From positions 1 through 64,000 of the forward strand of contig NZ_BAABDD010000003.1 of assembly GCF_039539445.1 (NCBI RefSeq): DNA of 64,000 nucleotides, given 5' to 3'. Below are positions 52,389 to 59,588 of the stretch, in pieces. The position numbers were made by a program, and so were the translations under genes. Each line of letters begins with the position of its first letter. The stretch's first letter is position 1. The stretch is from Salinactinospora qingdaonensis (GTDB lineage: Bacteria > Actinomycetota > Actinomycetes > Streptosporangiales > Streptosporangiaceae). The notes under the pieces are model-generated. The model saw only the letters and a program-made list of their open reading frames with translations. It was not told the DNA's origin and made no database searches.

Positions 52389-53507
52389 TCAATCGGGGAG
52401 CACCGGCTGCTGTGGGGTGTCCACCCACAACCTCTGTTGCCCGTCCGGGATGACGGTGAGGCGGAAGCGGTCGATGTCGGGCCGGCCGTGGCTGTGCCAC
52501 CACTCCCAAGCGGCTTCCACCTCGCTCCACAGGTCGCGGGGGCCGGCAATGTGCACCTTGCCGGGCTGCTCAGGGGCGCTGGCCCACGAGCCGTCAGGGA
52601 CGGATACCAGCGTCTCGTCGGCGTGCGAGATGGTGATCTGGGGAACGCGGCTCCAGAGGGCGAAGGCCAGGCCGGGCTCGTGCAGGACGGCCCCGCCCAC
52701 CGGGCTGGAGCGGGGTGTGGCGTCGCGCAGGTCGCGGGTGTGCAGTCCAAAGTCGAGGGTGGGAGCGTGCAGGCTGTGTCGGGCGGCCATGAACCCGCCG
52801 GAGTCGGGATGGGCGAAGTCGCCGGTAGCGCTGCCGTCGGCGTTCACCGTCAGGCGGGCGATGCGTCCGATACTTGGGTTGGCCACCGAGCGCACATCGG
52901 CCAGGATCACGCCGCCGGGCCGGGTCTGGGCCACCCACGTCTGGGGGATGCGCTCGACGGCGTGGGTGGCGATCACCCGGTCGTAGGGGGCGCCGTCGGG
53001 CCAGCCCGTCATGCCGTCGGCGGTGACCACGGTGGGGTGCAAGCCGAGGGTGGCCAGACGCCGGCGCGCGGCTTCCACCAACTCGGGGTCGAGGTCGAGG
53101 CTGACGACGTGCTCGCCGCCCAGTCGAACGGCCAGCAGGGCGGTGTTGTAGCCGGTGCCGGTGCCGATCTCCAGTACCCGCATGCCCGGGGCGACGTCCA
53201 ATGCTTCGAGCATGGACAGCATGAGCGAGGGGCGGGTGCTGGAGGAGGTGGCTACCCACACCCCCGGATAGTCGGGGTGCTGCTGGAGGCGAGTGGCGAG
53301 CGCGTCATCGGCGTAGACCCCCGCCGGCCACTCAGGTGAGGCGGAGGTGATCCGCTGCGGTTCCCCCGTACTGCGGTCCCAGTACTCGGGCACGAACACA
53401 TGGCGGGGCGTGGCCGCGAACACCTCATGCCAGGGCGTGTGGTCCGCAGCGATGCGCGCGGCGAGCCCGCGGGCCAGGGGGCGCCACCGCTGTTCGGGAA
53501 CGGTCAT
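52389..53507 (-). CDS. Graspetide-associated protein-isoaspartate methyltransferase-like enzyme (TgmC/ThfM type)
   Basis: A 372-residue S-adenosylmethionine enzyme starting at ATG 53507 (MTVPEQRWRPLARGLAARIA). The N-terminal signature WHEVFAATPRHVFVPEYW and motif ATSSSTRPSLMLSMLEAL are PIMT-like, and the SAM loop is VLEIGTGTGYNTALL. A C-terminal extension of about 150 residues is typical of graspetide-linked methyltransferases (TIGR04188-like). In fuscimiditide synthesis the homologue methylates an Asp of the cross-linked peptide, which then closes to aspartimide. It overlaps the ATP-grasp gene by 83 bases, so the two are translated from one message. Confidence 0.88.
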   Translation of the reverse strand: MTVPEQRWRPLARGLAARIAADHTPWHEVFAATPRHVFVPEYWDRSTGEPQRITSASPEWPAGVYADDALATRLQQHPDYPGVWVATSSSTRPSLMLSMLEALDVAPGMRVLEIGTGTGYNTALLAVRLGGEHVVSLDLDPELVEAARRRLATLGLHPTVVTADGMTGWPDGAPYDRVIATHAVERIPQTWVAQTRPGGVILADVRSVANPSIGRIARLTVNADGSATGDFAHPDSGGFMAARHSLHAPTLDFGLHTRDLRDATPRSSPVGGAVLHEPGLAFALWSRVPQITISHADETLVSVPDGSWASAPEQPGKVHIAGPRDLWSEVEAAWEWWHSHGRPDIDRFRLTVIPDGQQRLWVDTPQQPVLPD

Positions 53508-54465
53508 CGCCCATCTCCGACGCATATATATCGGCGACCAGCGCGGCCACCGGCGCCCCGGTCTCCTCTTCCAGCCAGGCCCATCGCCCGCCCGGATTGA
53601 TCTCGTAGTACCACGTGGTGCCCTCCTGCCCCACGGCAAGATCGACGACGCCCATGCTCAACCCCAGCGCGGCCAGCAGGCGCTGGAGCCGATGGATCAC
53701 ATCGGCGGCCAGCGTGGTCCTGGCGTAATGCAGACGGTCGTAGCATGCGCGGTAATCCAACGGGCGACTGCTGTCGCGTGTGGTGATCTCCACGGCCTCG
53801 CAGCCGGTGGCGGTCGCCAGCGCGCGCACGTCGCGCGCGGCGGTGATGCGCTGCTGAAAGTGGTGCATCGTGGTGGCCACGCGCGCGTCGATGTCGGCGG
53901 AGGCCACAGTGCTGGTATAGAGCAGTTTCACTTGCCCCTGTTCAGAGACGACCTTGTGTATCAGCGCCTTGGAGACGGCCCCATTGGGCTGGTGGTCGAT
54001 GAAGGCTGCGGCTGGTTGCGGGGCGTTACCCAGCCACGTCGCCGGCACGCTCATACCTGCACGGGCAGCCGCAGCGAGTTCGAGGGGCTTGTACTCGGCA
54101 TCAGCGGCCCGGCCCGGCGAAGCGGGCGCCCACCGCACCGGCAGGGAGGCGAGAATCCCGCCAATCCCGAAGCGGGCCTCGGCCACAGCGAAACGGCGCT
54201 CGGGTTCGCTCATCACCGGCAGCTCGAACGGCGAAGGCTGACGATAGTAGACGGCACCGATGCTGGCCAGATCAATTGTGGCCGCAGGAGTGACGATGCG
54301 ACCGTGCCAGCCGTCAAGGCCCAGTTCGGCATCGACACTGACTTGGGTGGGAAACCAGGCCGTATCCAGCCACGCCACTGACCGGTTCCGCGCCTTCAGC
54401 ACCTGACCGCCCCGCATCGCTTCGCCGTCATCGAGAGGCGCTAACAGCAGCGTTGTCTCGGACAT
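53425..54465 (-). CDS. ATP-grasp RiPP maturase (graspetide ligase, TgmB type)
   Basis: A 346-residue ATP-grasp ligase starting at ATG 54465, directly overlapping the precursor stop in a TGATG. The pre-ATP-grasp domain has YYRQPSPFELPVMSEPERRF. The ATP-grasp domain shows DAEYKPLELAAAARAGMSVP, KALIHK and the metal-binding signature YYEINPGGRWAWLEEETG. Such enzymes (SAV_5884/TIGR04187-like) phosphorylate Asp or Glu side chains of the precursor and join them to Ser/Thr hydroxyls (ester) or Lys amines (amide), making macrocycles. The last 20 residues are Arg-rich and lie in the region overlapping the methyltransferase gene. Confidence 0.9.
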   Translation of the reverse strand: MSETTLLLAPLDDGEAMRGGQVLKARNRSVAWLDTAWFPTQVSVDAELGLDGWHGRIVTPAATIDLASIGAVYYRQPSPFELPVMSEPERRFAVAEARFGIGGILASLPVRWAPASPGRAADAEYKPLELAAAARAGMSVPATWLGNAPQPAAAFIDHQPNGAVSKALIHKVVSEQGQVKLLYTSTVASADIDARVATTMHHFQQRITAARDVRALATATGCEAVEITTRDSSRPLDYRACYDRLHYARTTLAADVIHRLQRLLAALGLSMGVVDLAVGQEGTTWYYEINPGGRWAWLEEETGAPVAALVADIYASEMGDDRSRTAVAPPGPRARRAHRCGPHALA

Positions 54466-54716
54466 CAATCAGTGCTGGTTTGGGCGATCTGGTCGGTTTC
54501 GAGTTTCCCATCGTTTTGATACTGCGTTTTTTTCTTCTCCGCCCGGTTTTCCGTGGGTTTCTCATGTTTGCCAGCAAGTTCCACCGGCAGGGGAACTACA
54601 GCACGGTCCATTCCCCAGGGCCGGTGCTCGGTAGGTTCGGCTGTCGAGACCGGCACCTGTCGTCCGGGCAGTCCGGTCGAGAAGCGATCACGGGCAGAAA
54701 CAAGAGCATGGCCCAT
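54465..54716 (-). CDS. Graspetide (ATP-grasp-modified RiPP) precursor peptide
   Basis: An 83-residue precursor from ATG 54716, with GAAAGG 7 bases upstream. GTG 54731 and GTG 54656 (giving a 63-residue form beginning PVSTAEPTEHRPWGMDR) are alternatives. The leader motif RPWGMDRAVVPLPVE (residues 32-46) matches the RPxG signature of ATP-grasp RiPP targets (TIGR04186-like). The C-terminal core is hydrophilic: Lys-rich EKKKTQYQ (60-67), then NDGKLETDQIAQTSTD (68-83). Acceptors and donors for ester or amide cross-links (T64, K61-K63, K71, T74, T80, S81, T82 with E60, D69, E73, D75, D83) are all present. D69-G70 is an Asp-Gly step suited to aspartimide formation. Confidence 0.8.
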   Translation of the reverse strand: MGHALVSARDRFSTGLPGRQVPVSTAEPTEHRPWGMDRAVVPLPVELAGKHEKPTENRAEKKKTQYQNDGKLETDQIAQTSTD

Positions 54717-54888
54717 CGCGGGGCCTTTCACTGGGGGGTACTTAGAAAATAACCCTTCGTATTTAATCTGTCATCGAGATTGGCCCACTGCGGCCACCTC
54801 GCCTGTCCCCACAACTCTCATCCGCAAAATCTGACCGCCGAAATCGCCGAATCGTTCGCCCACGCACTGGCTGCTCCGGGAGCCGCCC

Positions 54889-56088
54889 ATGACCGCCGAT
54901 GCTGAACAACTCCGCCCCTGCTTGGTAGAATAGCTCCACGAGAATGGCCATCTTAGTGACCTAGCGTGGCGGAAAGCCTTCGAGATCGTTCCCCGCCATA
55001 TCTTCGTTCCTGGGTTCTACCTGCGGTGCGAGTCGTCCGCTGTCGGCGCGTCCGGACTCCCTGTGTGGGAACCGGTCACCGAGACGATCGACCGGAATCG
55101 GTGGTTGGCCGCCGCCTACAGCGATGACACGCTGATCACCCAGCTCGACGAGATCGAGGAGGACTGGGCGGCGCCCAAAGTTCGCCACGGTGGCCTCTTC
55201 ACCTCCTCCTCCACGCTGCCGTCTCTGGTAGCCACCATGTGGCACGACGCCGACATCCACGACGGGCACCGGATCTTGGAGATCGGCACCGGAACGGGCT
55301 ACTCCACAGCTCTGGCCTGCGAACGCCTTGGTTCGGAGCACGTAACCTCTGTGGAGGTGGACGGGGCTCGTCTGGCGCAGGCACACCAAGGGTTTACCGC
55401 CTGCGGGTATGCTCCCCGAATCGCCGAGGCAGACGGCACGTGCGGGTACTGGCCCAGTGCTCCCTACGACCGCGTCGTTCTGGCGTGCTCCATGCGCTAT
55501 ATCCCCGCTGCCCTGCTGGGCCAGGTGTCCCCAGGCGGCAAGATTCTGGCACCACTGTCAGGATGGATGGAAGGCAGCGCCCGGGCACTGCTGACGGTCG
55601 ACGATGACGGCAGTGCCGAGGGAGCCCTATTACCCGGCACGATCTCGTTCATGCTGGCGCGCCCCCACACCCCGCCCCGCTTCGGCAACCCCAAACACTG
55701 GGCAGCTATGGTCGACGACGCCCCGCCACGAAAAGCTCGGCATGCGCCAGAGCGCATCAAGGGCGCAACAAAAGACACGTTCTTCACTCAGTTCCTCGCC
55801 CAGTGCGCGATCCCTACCGCGCAGCGGGCAACCCTCGACGGTGTACTCCACCTCGTCGACACAGTGAACGGCTCTGTTGCCCTGGTCGAGCCCGATGCCG
55901 GGGGATGGCGGGTGCGCCAAGCCGGATCAGTCGCGTTGTGGGATCGCGTCGAAAACATACTAGACGCCTACGACTCCGCCGGGCAGCCGGATCAGACAGC
56001 ATTTCACCTGCGCGTCACCAGCACGGGACAGTACCTGGAGCATCCAGACATGCCGACACTGACAGTGACACCAAGCCACCGAGGTTGA
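54889..56088 (+). pseudogene. Second graspetide-type methyltransferase, interrupted by an amber codon
   Basis: From ATG 54889, with GGGAG 6 bases upstream, translation gives MTADAEQLRPCLVE and then TAG (54931-54933). The same frame continues LHENGHLSDLAWRKAFEIVP and RHIFVPGFY, the PIMT-like N-terminus, and runs uninterrupted to 56088. The SAM loop is ILEIGTGTGYSTALA, preceded by LFTSSSTLPSLVATM. Without the amber the protein would be about 399 residues, like its neighbour at 52389-53507. Reinitiation at GTG 55063 would lose the conserved N-terminus. It is divergent from the precursor gene. A nonsense mutation is the simplest explanation; sequencing error or readthrough are alternatives. Confidence 0.75.
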
Positions 56089-56099
56089 CCACCTCTGGT

Positions 56100-56249
56100 C
56101 TAGGTTCTGTTTTTTGGAAGGTCGGTACGGACGGAATGAGTGAGCGCGTCCGCTGTCGCCCCCAGGCTGCCGAGATCGCGAAGCGATCGAGGCACGAGCG
56201 AACGAAGCTCCCCACCCCACACCCCAGCCGTCCGAAAAACAGAACCTAG
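56100..56249 (+). repeat. CTAG-flanked miniature element, copy D (reference copy)
   Basis: The element spans 56104-56245 (142 bp). The left end is GTTCTGTTTTTTGGAAGG, and the right end read inward is GTTCTGTTTTTCGGACGG. Perfect CTAG direct repeats flank it (56100-56103 and 56246-56249). The core is GATCGC-GAA-GCGATC, preceded by GAGCGCGTCCGCTGTCGCCC. This is the best-preserved copy and defines ends and target duplication. Confidence 0.9.
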
Positions 56250-56507
56250 GACAAGCAACGAAACCACGGTGTCACGCAGCTACCCGCCGGCTACCAGGCC
56301 CAGCCGATGCTATGAGTCGACATACCGAACCAGGTACTTCGACCAGAGTGATCGATCTCTCCCAGCACTCCAGAGACAGGTACGCAGACGGCCGTGTCTG
56401 GCCAGGCATCACGGCGCGAGATCGCCTGCGGGGAGGCGCTTGCGGTCTCGCGGGTGGTCGCTGTGGCGCGGTACGATTTGTGCGGGATGCTTGTGGTAAA
56501 GCACGTT
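56250..56507. other. Intergenic region after element copy D
   Basis: About 258 bases with no gene I can support. A TACGAT hexamer near 56472 precedes an ATG by 9 bases, but the small frame that follows reads through the terminator hairpin and has no family likeness. Confidence 0.4.
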
Positions 56508-56540
56508 GAAGGCCCCGGTGGTTCGTCCGCCGGGGCCTTC
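56508..56540. terminator. Terminator downstream of the DUF397 gene
   Basis: GAAGGCCCCGG pairs perfectly with CCGGGGCCTTC around an 11-base loop, 13 bases beyond the DUF397 stop on the minus strand. A short T-rich stretch follows on the plus strand, so it may act in both directions. Confidence 0.75.
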
Positions 56541-56553
56541 TTCGTAGATACCG

Positions 56554-56751
56554 CTACAGCCGGTTGGCCTTGAGTTCATCGAGGAACGCGCGCCACTCGT
56601 CGGCCGCGAACGTCAGGTGCCCGAGCTCCGGGTTCTTCGAGTCGCGCAGAGCGGCGCCGGTGGGCAGCTCGGCGACCTCTACGCAGTTCTCGCCTTTGGC
56701 AGAGCTGTAGCCGGATTTGCGGAATGTCAGGTGGGATGTCGTGGCACGCAT
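56554..56751 (-). CDS. DUF397-domain small protein
   Basis: A 65-residue DUF397 protein (FRKSGYSSAKGENCVEVAEL, ALRDSKNPELGHLTFAADEW). In actinomycetes these pair with XRE/DUF5753 regulators, as in the WhiJ- and AbaA-like systems linked to development and antibiotic production. Some pairs behave like toxin-antitoxin modules. It begins 10 bases after the regulator's stop. Confidence 0.92.
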   Translation of the reverse strand: MRATTSHLTFRKSGYSSAKGENCVEVAELPTGAALRDSKNPELGHLTFAADEWRAFLDELKANRL

Positions 56752-56761
56752 CGTTCAGGTC

Positions 56762-57685
56762 CTATTCAAGAGTCTCTAGGCGACGGCGCATCCACGCTTG
56801 AGACTCCTCTACCGACAGCGCGGATGCGTGAACATGGTCGTACACCGTCTCGTAATGCTCCAAGTCACGTCCTTCCTCATAGAAGAGCGATGATCCGGAT
56901 TGGTCGAGGTAGACGATCGACGGATCTGCCGGGAAGTCGAGGATCACGAAGCTGCCGTCCATCGCCATGTGCGGCCCCACTGAGTCGGGTAGGACCTGGA
57001 TGCGCAGGGATTGCCGCTGAACGTCGATCAGGTGCCGGAGCTGGCCAGTCGCAACATCAGCGGGGATCTTGCGAAACGCGCTTTCGTCGATGACTGCCCA
57101 TAGTCGCGGCGCGTCAGCGCGATGAAGAATGTGTTGGCGCATCATGCGGACTTCGACGCGGCGATCTACCTCTTCCTCAGAGGTGACACCGCCGGCGCGG
57201 ATGACCGCCCGGGCGTAGTCCTCAGTCTGGAGCAGTCCGGGCAAATGGAGCACCTCGTAGGTGCGAATTCTGGTCACTTCCGTCTCCAAGTCGACGTACG
57301 TGCCAGCTCCGACCACGTCCTTGTAGCCCACCCACCAGCCGGACTGTGACGCCTCTCGTGCCAGCTTGCGATAGCCCTCTCGCTGAAGGCGGTCCTCAAC
57401 GCCGTACACATCAAGCAGCGTCTGTATGTCCACATCGCGAATCCTCAAGATCTTCCGGTTTTCAATCCTGGTGATCTTGGCTTCGAACCATGGACGGTCT
57501 GGGCTGAGGTCTTTCGCGCGGGTGGCGGCCTGCTTGGCTGTAAGGCCAGCCTCTTCGCGCATGCGCAGCAACTCCCGAGCGAGACGACGGCGACGCAGGG
57601 TCGGGCTGGCGGCCAACTGAGCGTTCCTCGCTGTACGGCGACTCTGGCCAGTCGATCCTACGCTCCGTGACGATTTTCCAGACAT
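56762..57685 (-). CDS. XRE-family regulator with DUF5753 domain
   Basis: A 307-residue regulator. The helix-turn-helix region spans LARELLRMREEAGLTAKQAA and ITRIENRKILRIRDVDIQTL (about 35-95). The C-terminal DUF5753 domain (about 115-300) has YEVLHLPGLLQTEDYARAVI and VIDESAFRK. It probably controls its own DUF397 partner and perhaps the divergent operon; a large palindrome lies in the shared upstream region. Confidence 0.92.
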   Translation of the reverse strand: MSGKSSRSVGSTGQSRRTARNAQLAASPTLRRRRLARELLRMREEAGLTAKQAATRAKDLSPDRPWFEAKITRIENRKILRIRDVDIQTLLDVYGVEDRLQREGYRKLAREASQSGWWVGYKDVVGAGTYVDLETEVTRIRTYEVLHLPGLLQTEDYARAVIRAGGVTSEEEVDRRVEVRMMRQHILHRADAPRLWAVIDESAFRKIPADVATGQLRHLIDVQRQSLRIQVLPDSVGPHMAMDGSFVILDFPADPSIVYLDQSGSSLFYEEGRDLEHYETVYDHVHASALSVEESQAWMRRRLETLE

Positions 57686-57739
57686 TCAGCGCATCCCTCG
57701 CCGTGGTTCATCACTGACTATTGAAAGTGTCGCATTCTT

Positions 57740-57764
57740 TTAAAAACGCATCTTGCGTTTTTAA
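57740..57764. promoter_or_regulatory. AT-rich palindrome upstream of the XRE gene
   Basis: TTAAAAACGCA pairs perfectly with TGCGTTTTTAA around TCT. It lies 55 bases upstream of the regulator ATG and 77 bases before the divergent operon, in DNA much richer in A/T than its surroundings. It is a good operator candidate for the XRE protein. Confidence 0.6.
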
Positions 57765-57840
57765 GCGCGTTCGGTAATTATGGGATCACCACAAGCTCCC
57801 GCCGGGACGTCCCATCCCGGCCAACCCGAGAGGGTGACCT

Positions 57841-58206
57841 ATGCGATTGCTGTCTGCGCTGGGCATGCTCGCGGTACTGTGCGTGCTGCTGCTGTCTGCG
57901 CTGATACCGCCGGCGCCCACACCGCGCGCCTACCCGCCACACACCCACGGCCGTCGCCGTGTGGTGGCGCGGCAGGCGCGTCGTGTCCCCGTGTGTGTGC
58001 GTGACCGTGCGCCCGTCGAGCTGCTGGCGCTGTTGCCCGCGCGCTATGAGAGCGGCGAGCCCGCGCCGCGCCGCCCACGGCCCTATGTGGACCGGCCGCA
58101 CCTGAAGGCCCGCGCCCAGGGGCGTGCTCTCTTCCCCGCCTCCCCTTCCGCGTCCACACCCGTGGCCATGGCCGTGGCGGAGTTCGCCGAGGGGGTGGCG
58201 CGGTGA
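57841..58206 (+). CDS. Hypothetical small protein with N-terminal membrane segment (operon gene 1)
   Basis: A 121-residue protein of unknown function. Residues 2-22 (LLSALGMLAVLCVLLLSALI) form a signal or membrane anchor. The rest is Arg/Pro-rich (HGRRRVVARQARRVPVCVRD) and probably disordered. GAGAGGG lies about 7 bases before the ATG. Its stop overlaps the next start as GTGA, the first of three such overlaps that bind four genes into one operon. Confidence 0.6.
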   Translation: MRLLSALGMLAVLCVLLLSALIPPAPTPRAYPPHTHGRRRVVARQARRVPVCVRDRAPVELLALLPARYESGEPAPRRPRPYVDRPHLKARAQGRALFPASPSASTPVAMAVAEFAEGVAR

Positions 58207-58634
58207 ATGCGCGTCCGGTTTCCACTGACCTCGTACTCGCCATCCGCGACGTCCTCGACCGGCACGGCTACCGCTCGGCGGGTGTGCGCTCGCTGGGGGC
58301 GGCTGCGGCGGTGGTGGCTCGGTTGGTGGAGGTTCATGAGGGCCAGACCGAGCCCGGTGAGGAGGCCCCGCCGCGTCTCCTCGACGCCGCGGCCCTAGCC
58401 GCGCCCGGCGCGGTGCGGGTCACTACCAGCCGCTATGCCGATGATGCCCCCAGCGAGGTGCAGCTCCACCTCGGGCCGGTCCGTGTGGTGCTTGAGGGCA
58501 CCGGCGGTGCCGAGGTCGCCGTCCGCATCGCCGCCGCCGGGGCGGTGGCCAGCGACATCCTCACCCCACCCGGCCCCACCACGGGGCCTCTCACAGGGGG
58601 CGCGCCCGCCGCGACGAAGGGGGGCCACCGGTGA
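58203..58634 (+). CDS. Hypothetical protein (operon gene 2)
   Basis: A 143-residue protein not recognised. The N-terminal 45 residues look helical (TDLVLAIRDVLDRHGYRSAG, then AAAAVVARLVEVHE). The middle looks like beta strands (SEVQLHLGPVRVVLEGTGGA) and the C-terminus is Pro/Gly/Thr-rich. GTG start and stop both overlap neighbours by 4 bases. Confidence 0.6.
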   Translation: MNARPVSTDLVLAIRDVLDRHGYRSAGVRSLGAAAAVVARLVEVHEGQTEPGEEAPPRLLDAAALAAPGAVRVTTSRYADDAPSEVQLHLGPVRVVLEGTGGAEVAVRIAAAGAVASDILTPPGPTTGPLTGGAPAATKGGHR

Positions 58635-58939
58635 GCCCCACCCTCACACCCCTACATCGGGGCCAAGCCCGCCAACCAAGCACGCACGGAAACTCGGCCC
58701 AACACCCAGCCCAGCGTTGGGGCCGTTCGCCGCAGCATCTGGACGCCCACGCCGCCGTAGCACAGGTACAAGCCCAGTGCCCACAGGTGATCGTGTGGTA
58801 CGGCGAGGCCAGCGGCTGCTACTACCTCATGGACACCCACGGCCTGCACATCCGCACCAGTTTTGAGGGGCTGCGGCTGCTGGTGTGGGGGCACCTCCAC
58901 CGCCCCCACCCGCGCCGCGCATCGGGGGTGGGTCGATGA
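58631..58939 (+). CDS. Hypothetical protein (operon gene 3)
   Basis: A 102-residue protein not recognised. Residues 1-35 are His/Gln/Pro-rich, followed by a short folded-looking part (VIVWYGEASGCYYLMDTHGL, then FEGLRLLVWGHL) and a basic tail. It starts at GTG 58631 overlapping the previous stop and ends overlapping the next ATG as ATGA. Confidence 0.55.
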   Translation: MSPTLTPLHRGQARQPSTHGNSAQHPAQRWGRSPQHLDAHAAVAQVQAQCPQVIVWYGEASGCYYLMDTHGLHIRTSFEGLRLLVWGHLHRPHPRRASGVGR

Positions 58940-59286
58940 CCCCGCCCCACCAGGTGCGCACCGTGGACACCTTCGACGAACTCGTCTGCTGGGCACGCGC
59001 CATGGACACCTTCGTCGAACTCGCCTGCGACAACGTCCACGGCCGGGTCTATGCCGCCCACCACGACCACATGTCGGTGATGCACATGACCACAACCACC
59101 ACGATCACCCTGCACGGCGGCCCCCTCGACGGCGCCCACATCACCGTCGAGGCCGACCTCGCCGCCCTGCTACCGCCGGGAGCAGCCGGGATCGTCTTCC
59201 AAACCGAGACCGCCCGCGGCTGCTACCGCCCCATCCTGGGCCAGTGGACCTACACCGGCCCACCCGACACCGACGACGCCGACTAA
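58936..59286 (+). CDS. Hypothetical protein with HGGPLDG motif (operon gene 4)
   Basis: A 116-residue protein starting at ATG 58936, which overlaps the previous stop. Two similar acidic helices (VDTFDELVCWARAMDTFVEL) are followed by TITLHGGPLDGAHITVEADL and RGCYRPILGQWTYTGP. The GGPLDG segment is common in small actinophage and mobile-element proteins of unknown role, so element origin is possible. No function can be given. Confidence 0.6.
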   Translation: MTPPHQVRTVDTFDELVCWARAMDTFVELACDNVHGRVYAAHHDHMSVMHMTTTTTITLHGGPLDGAHITVEADLAALLPPGAAGIVFQTETARGCYRPILGQWTYTGPPDTDDAD

Positions 59287-59426
59287 CCGCCCACTAGACC
59301 GGGCCCGCCCGCCGTCCTCGCCACACCCTAAGCACGACACGCCGGACACGGCGGGCGACCCGCCCAGGGCGGTCTGGCCGCGAGAGAGGGGCGCGGCCAG
59401 ACCGCCCACTCATCTTCCGGGCAGGG

Positions 59427-59588
59427 CTAGGTTGTTGTTTTTCGGACAACTGGGGTGTGGGGCTATGGGGGGTTCGTCGTCCGCTCGTGCCTCGATCGCT
59501 GCGCGATCTCGGCAGCCCACGGGGGCGACAGCGGACGCGCTCACCCGCCTGCGCCCACCGCCCTGCCCTTTTCAAAAACACAACCTAA
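59427..59588 (-). repeat. CTAG-flanked miniature element, copy E
   Basis: The element spans 59431-59584 (154 bp) in the opposite orientation to copies A-D. The left end is GTTGTTGTTTTTCGGACA, and the right end read inward is GTTGTGTTTTTGAAAAGG. The flanks are CTAG (59427-59430) and CTAA (59585-59588). The core has a loop reading TGC/GCA between GATCGC and GCGATC. The right flank carries the stop codon of the prim-pol gene. Confidence 0.85.

Noticed and set aside
54453..54752. Plus-strand frame opposite the RiPP precursor
   Set aside because: It has a hydrophobic start but no ribosome site, and the minus-strand precursor fits the adjacent ligase through its TGATG overlap and RPWG motif.
54931..54933. 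Pyrrolysine or other recoding at the amber codon
   Set aside because: There is no pyrrolysine gene or recoding structure in the window; nonsense mutation or sequencing error explains the TAG more simply.
56490..56575. Short plus-strand frame starting near 56490
   Set aside because: It reads directly through a strong terminator hairpin and overlaps the end of the DUF397 gene.
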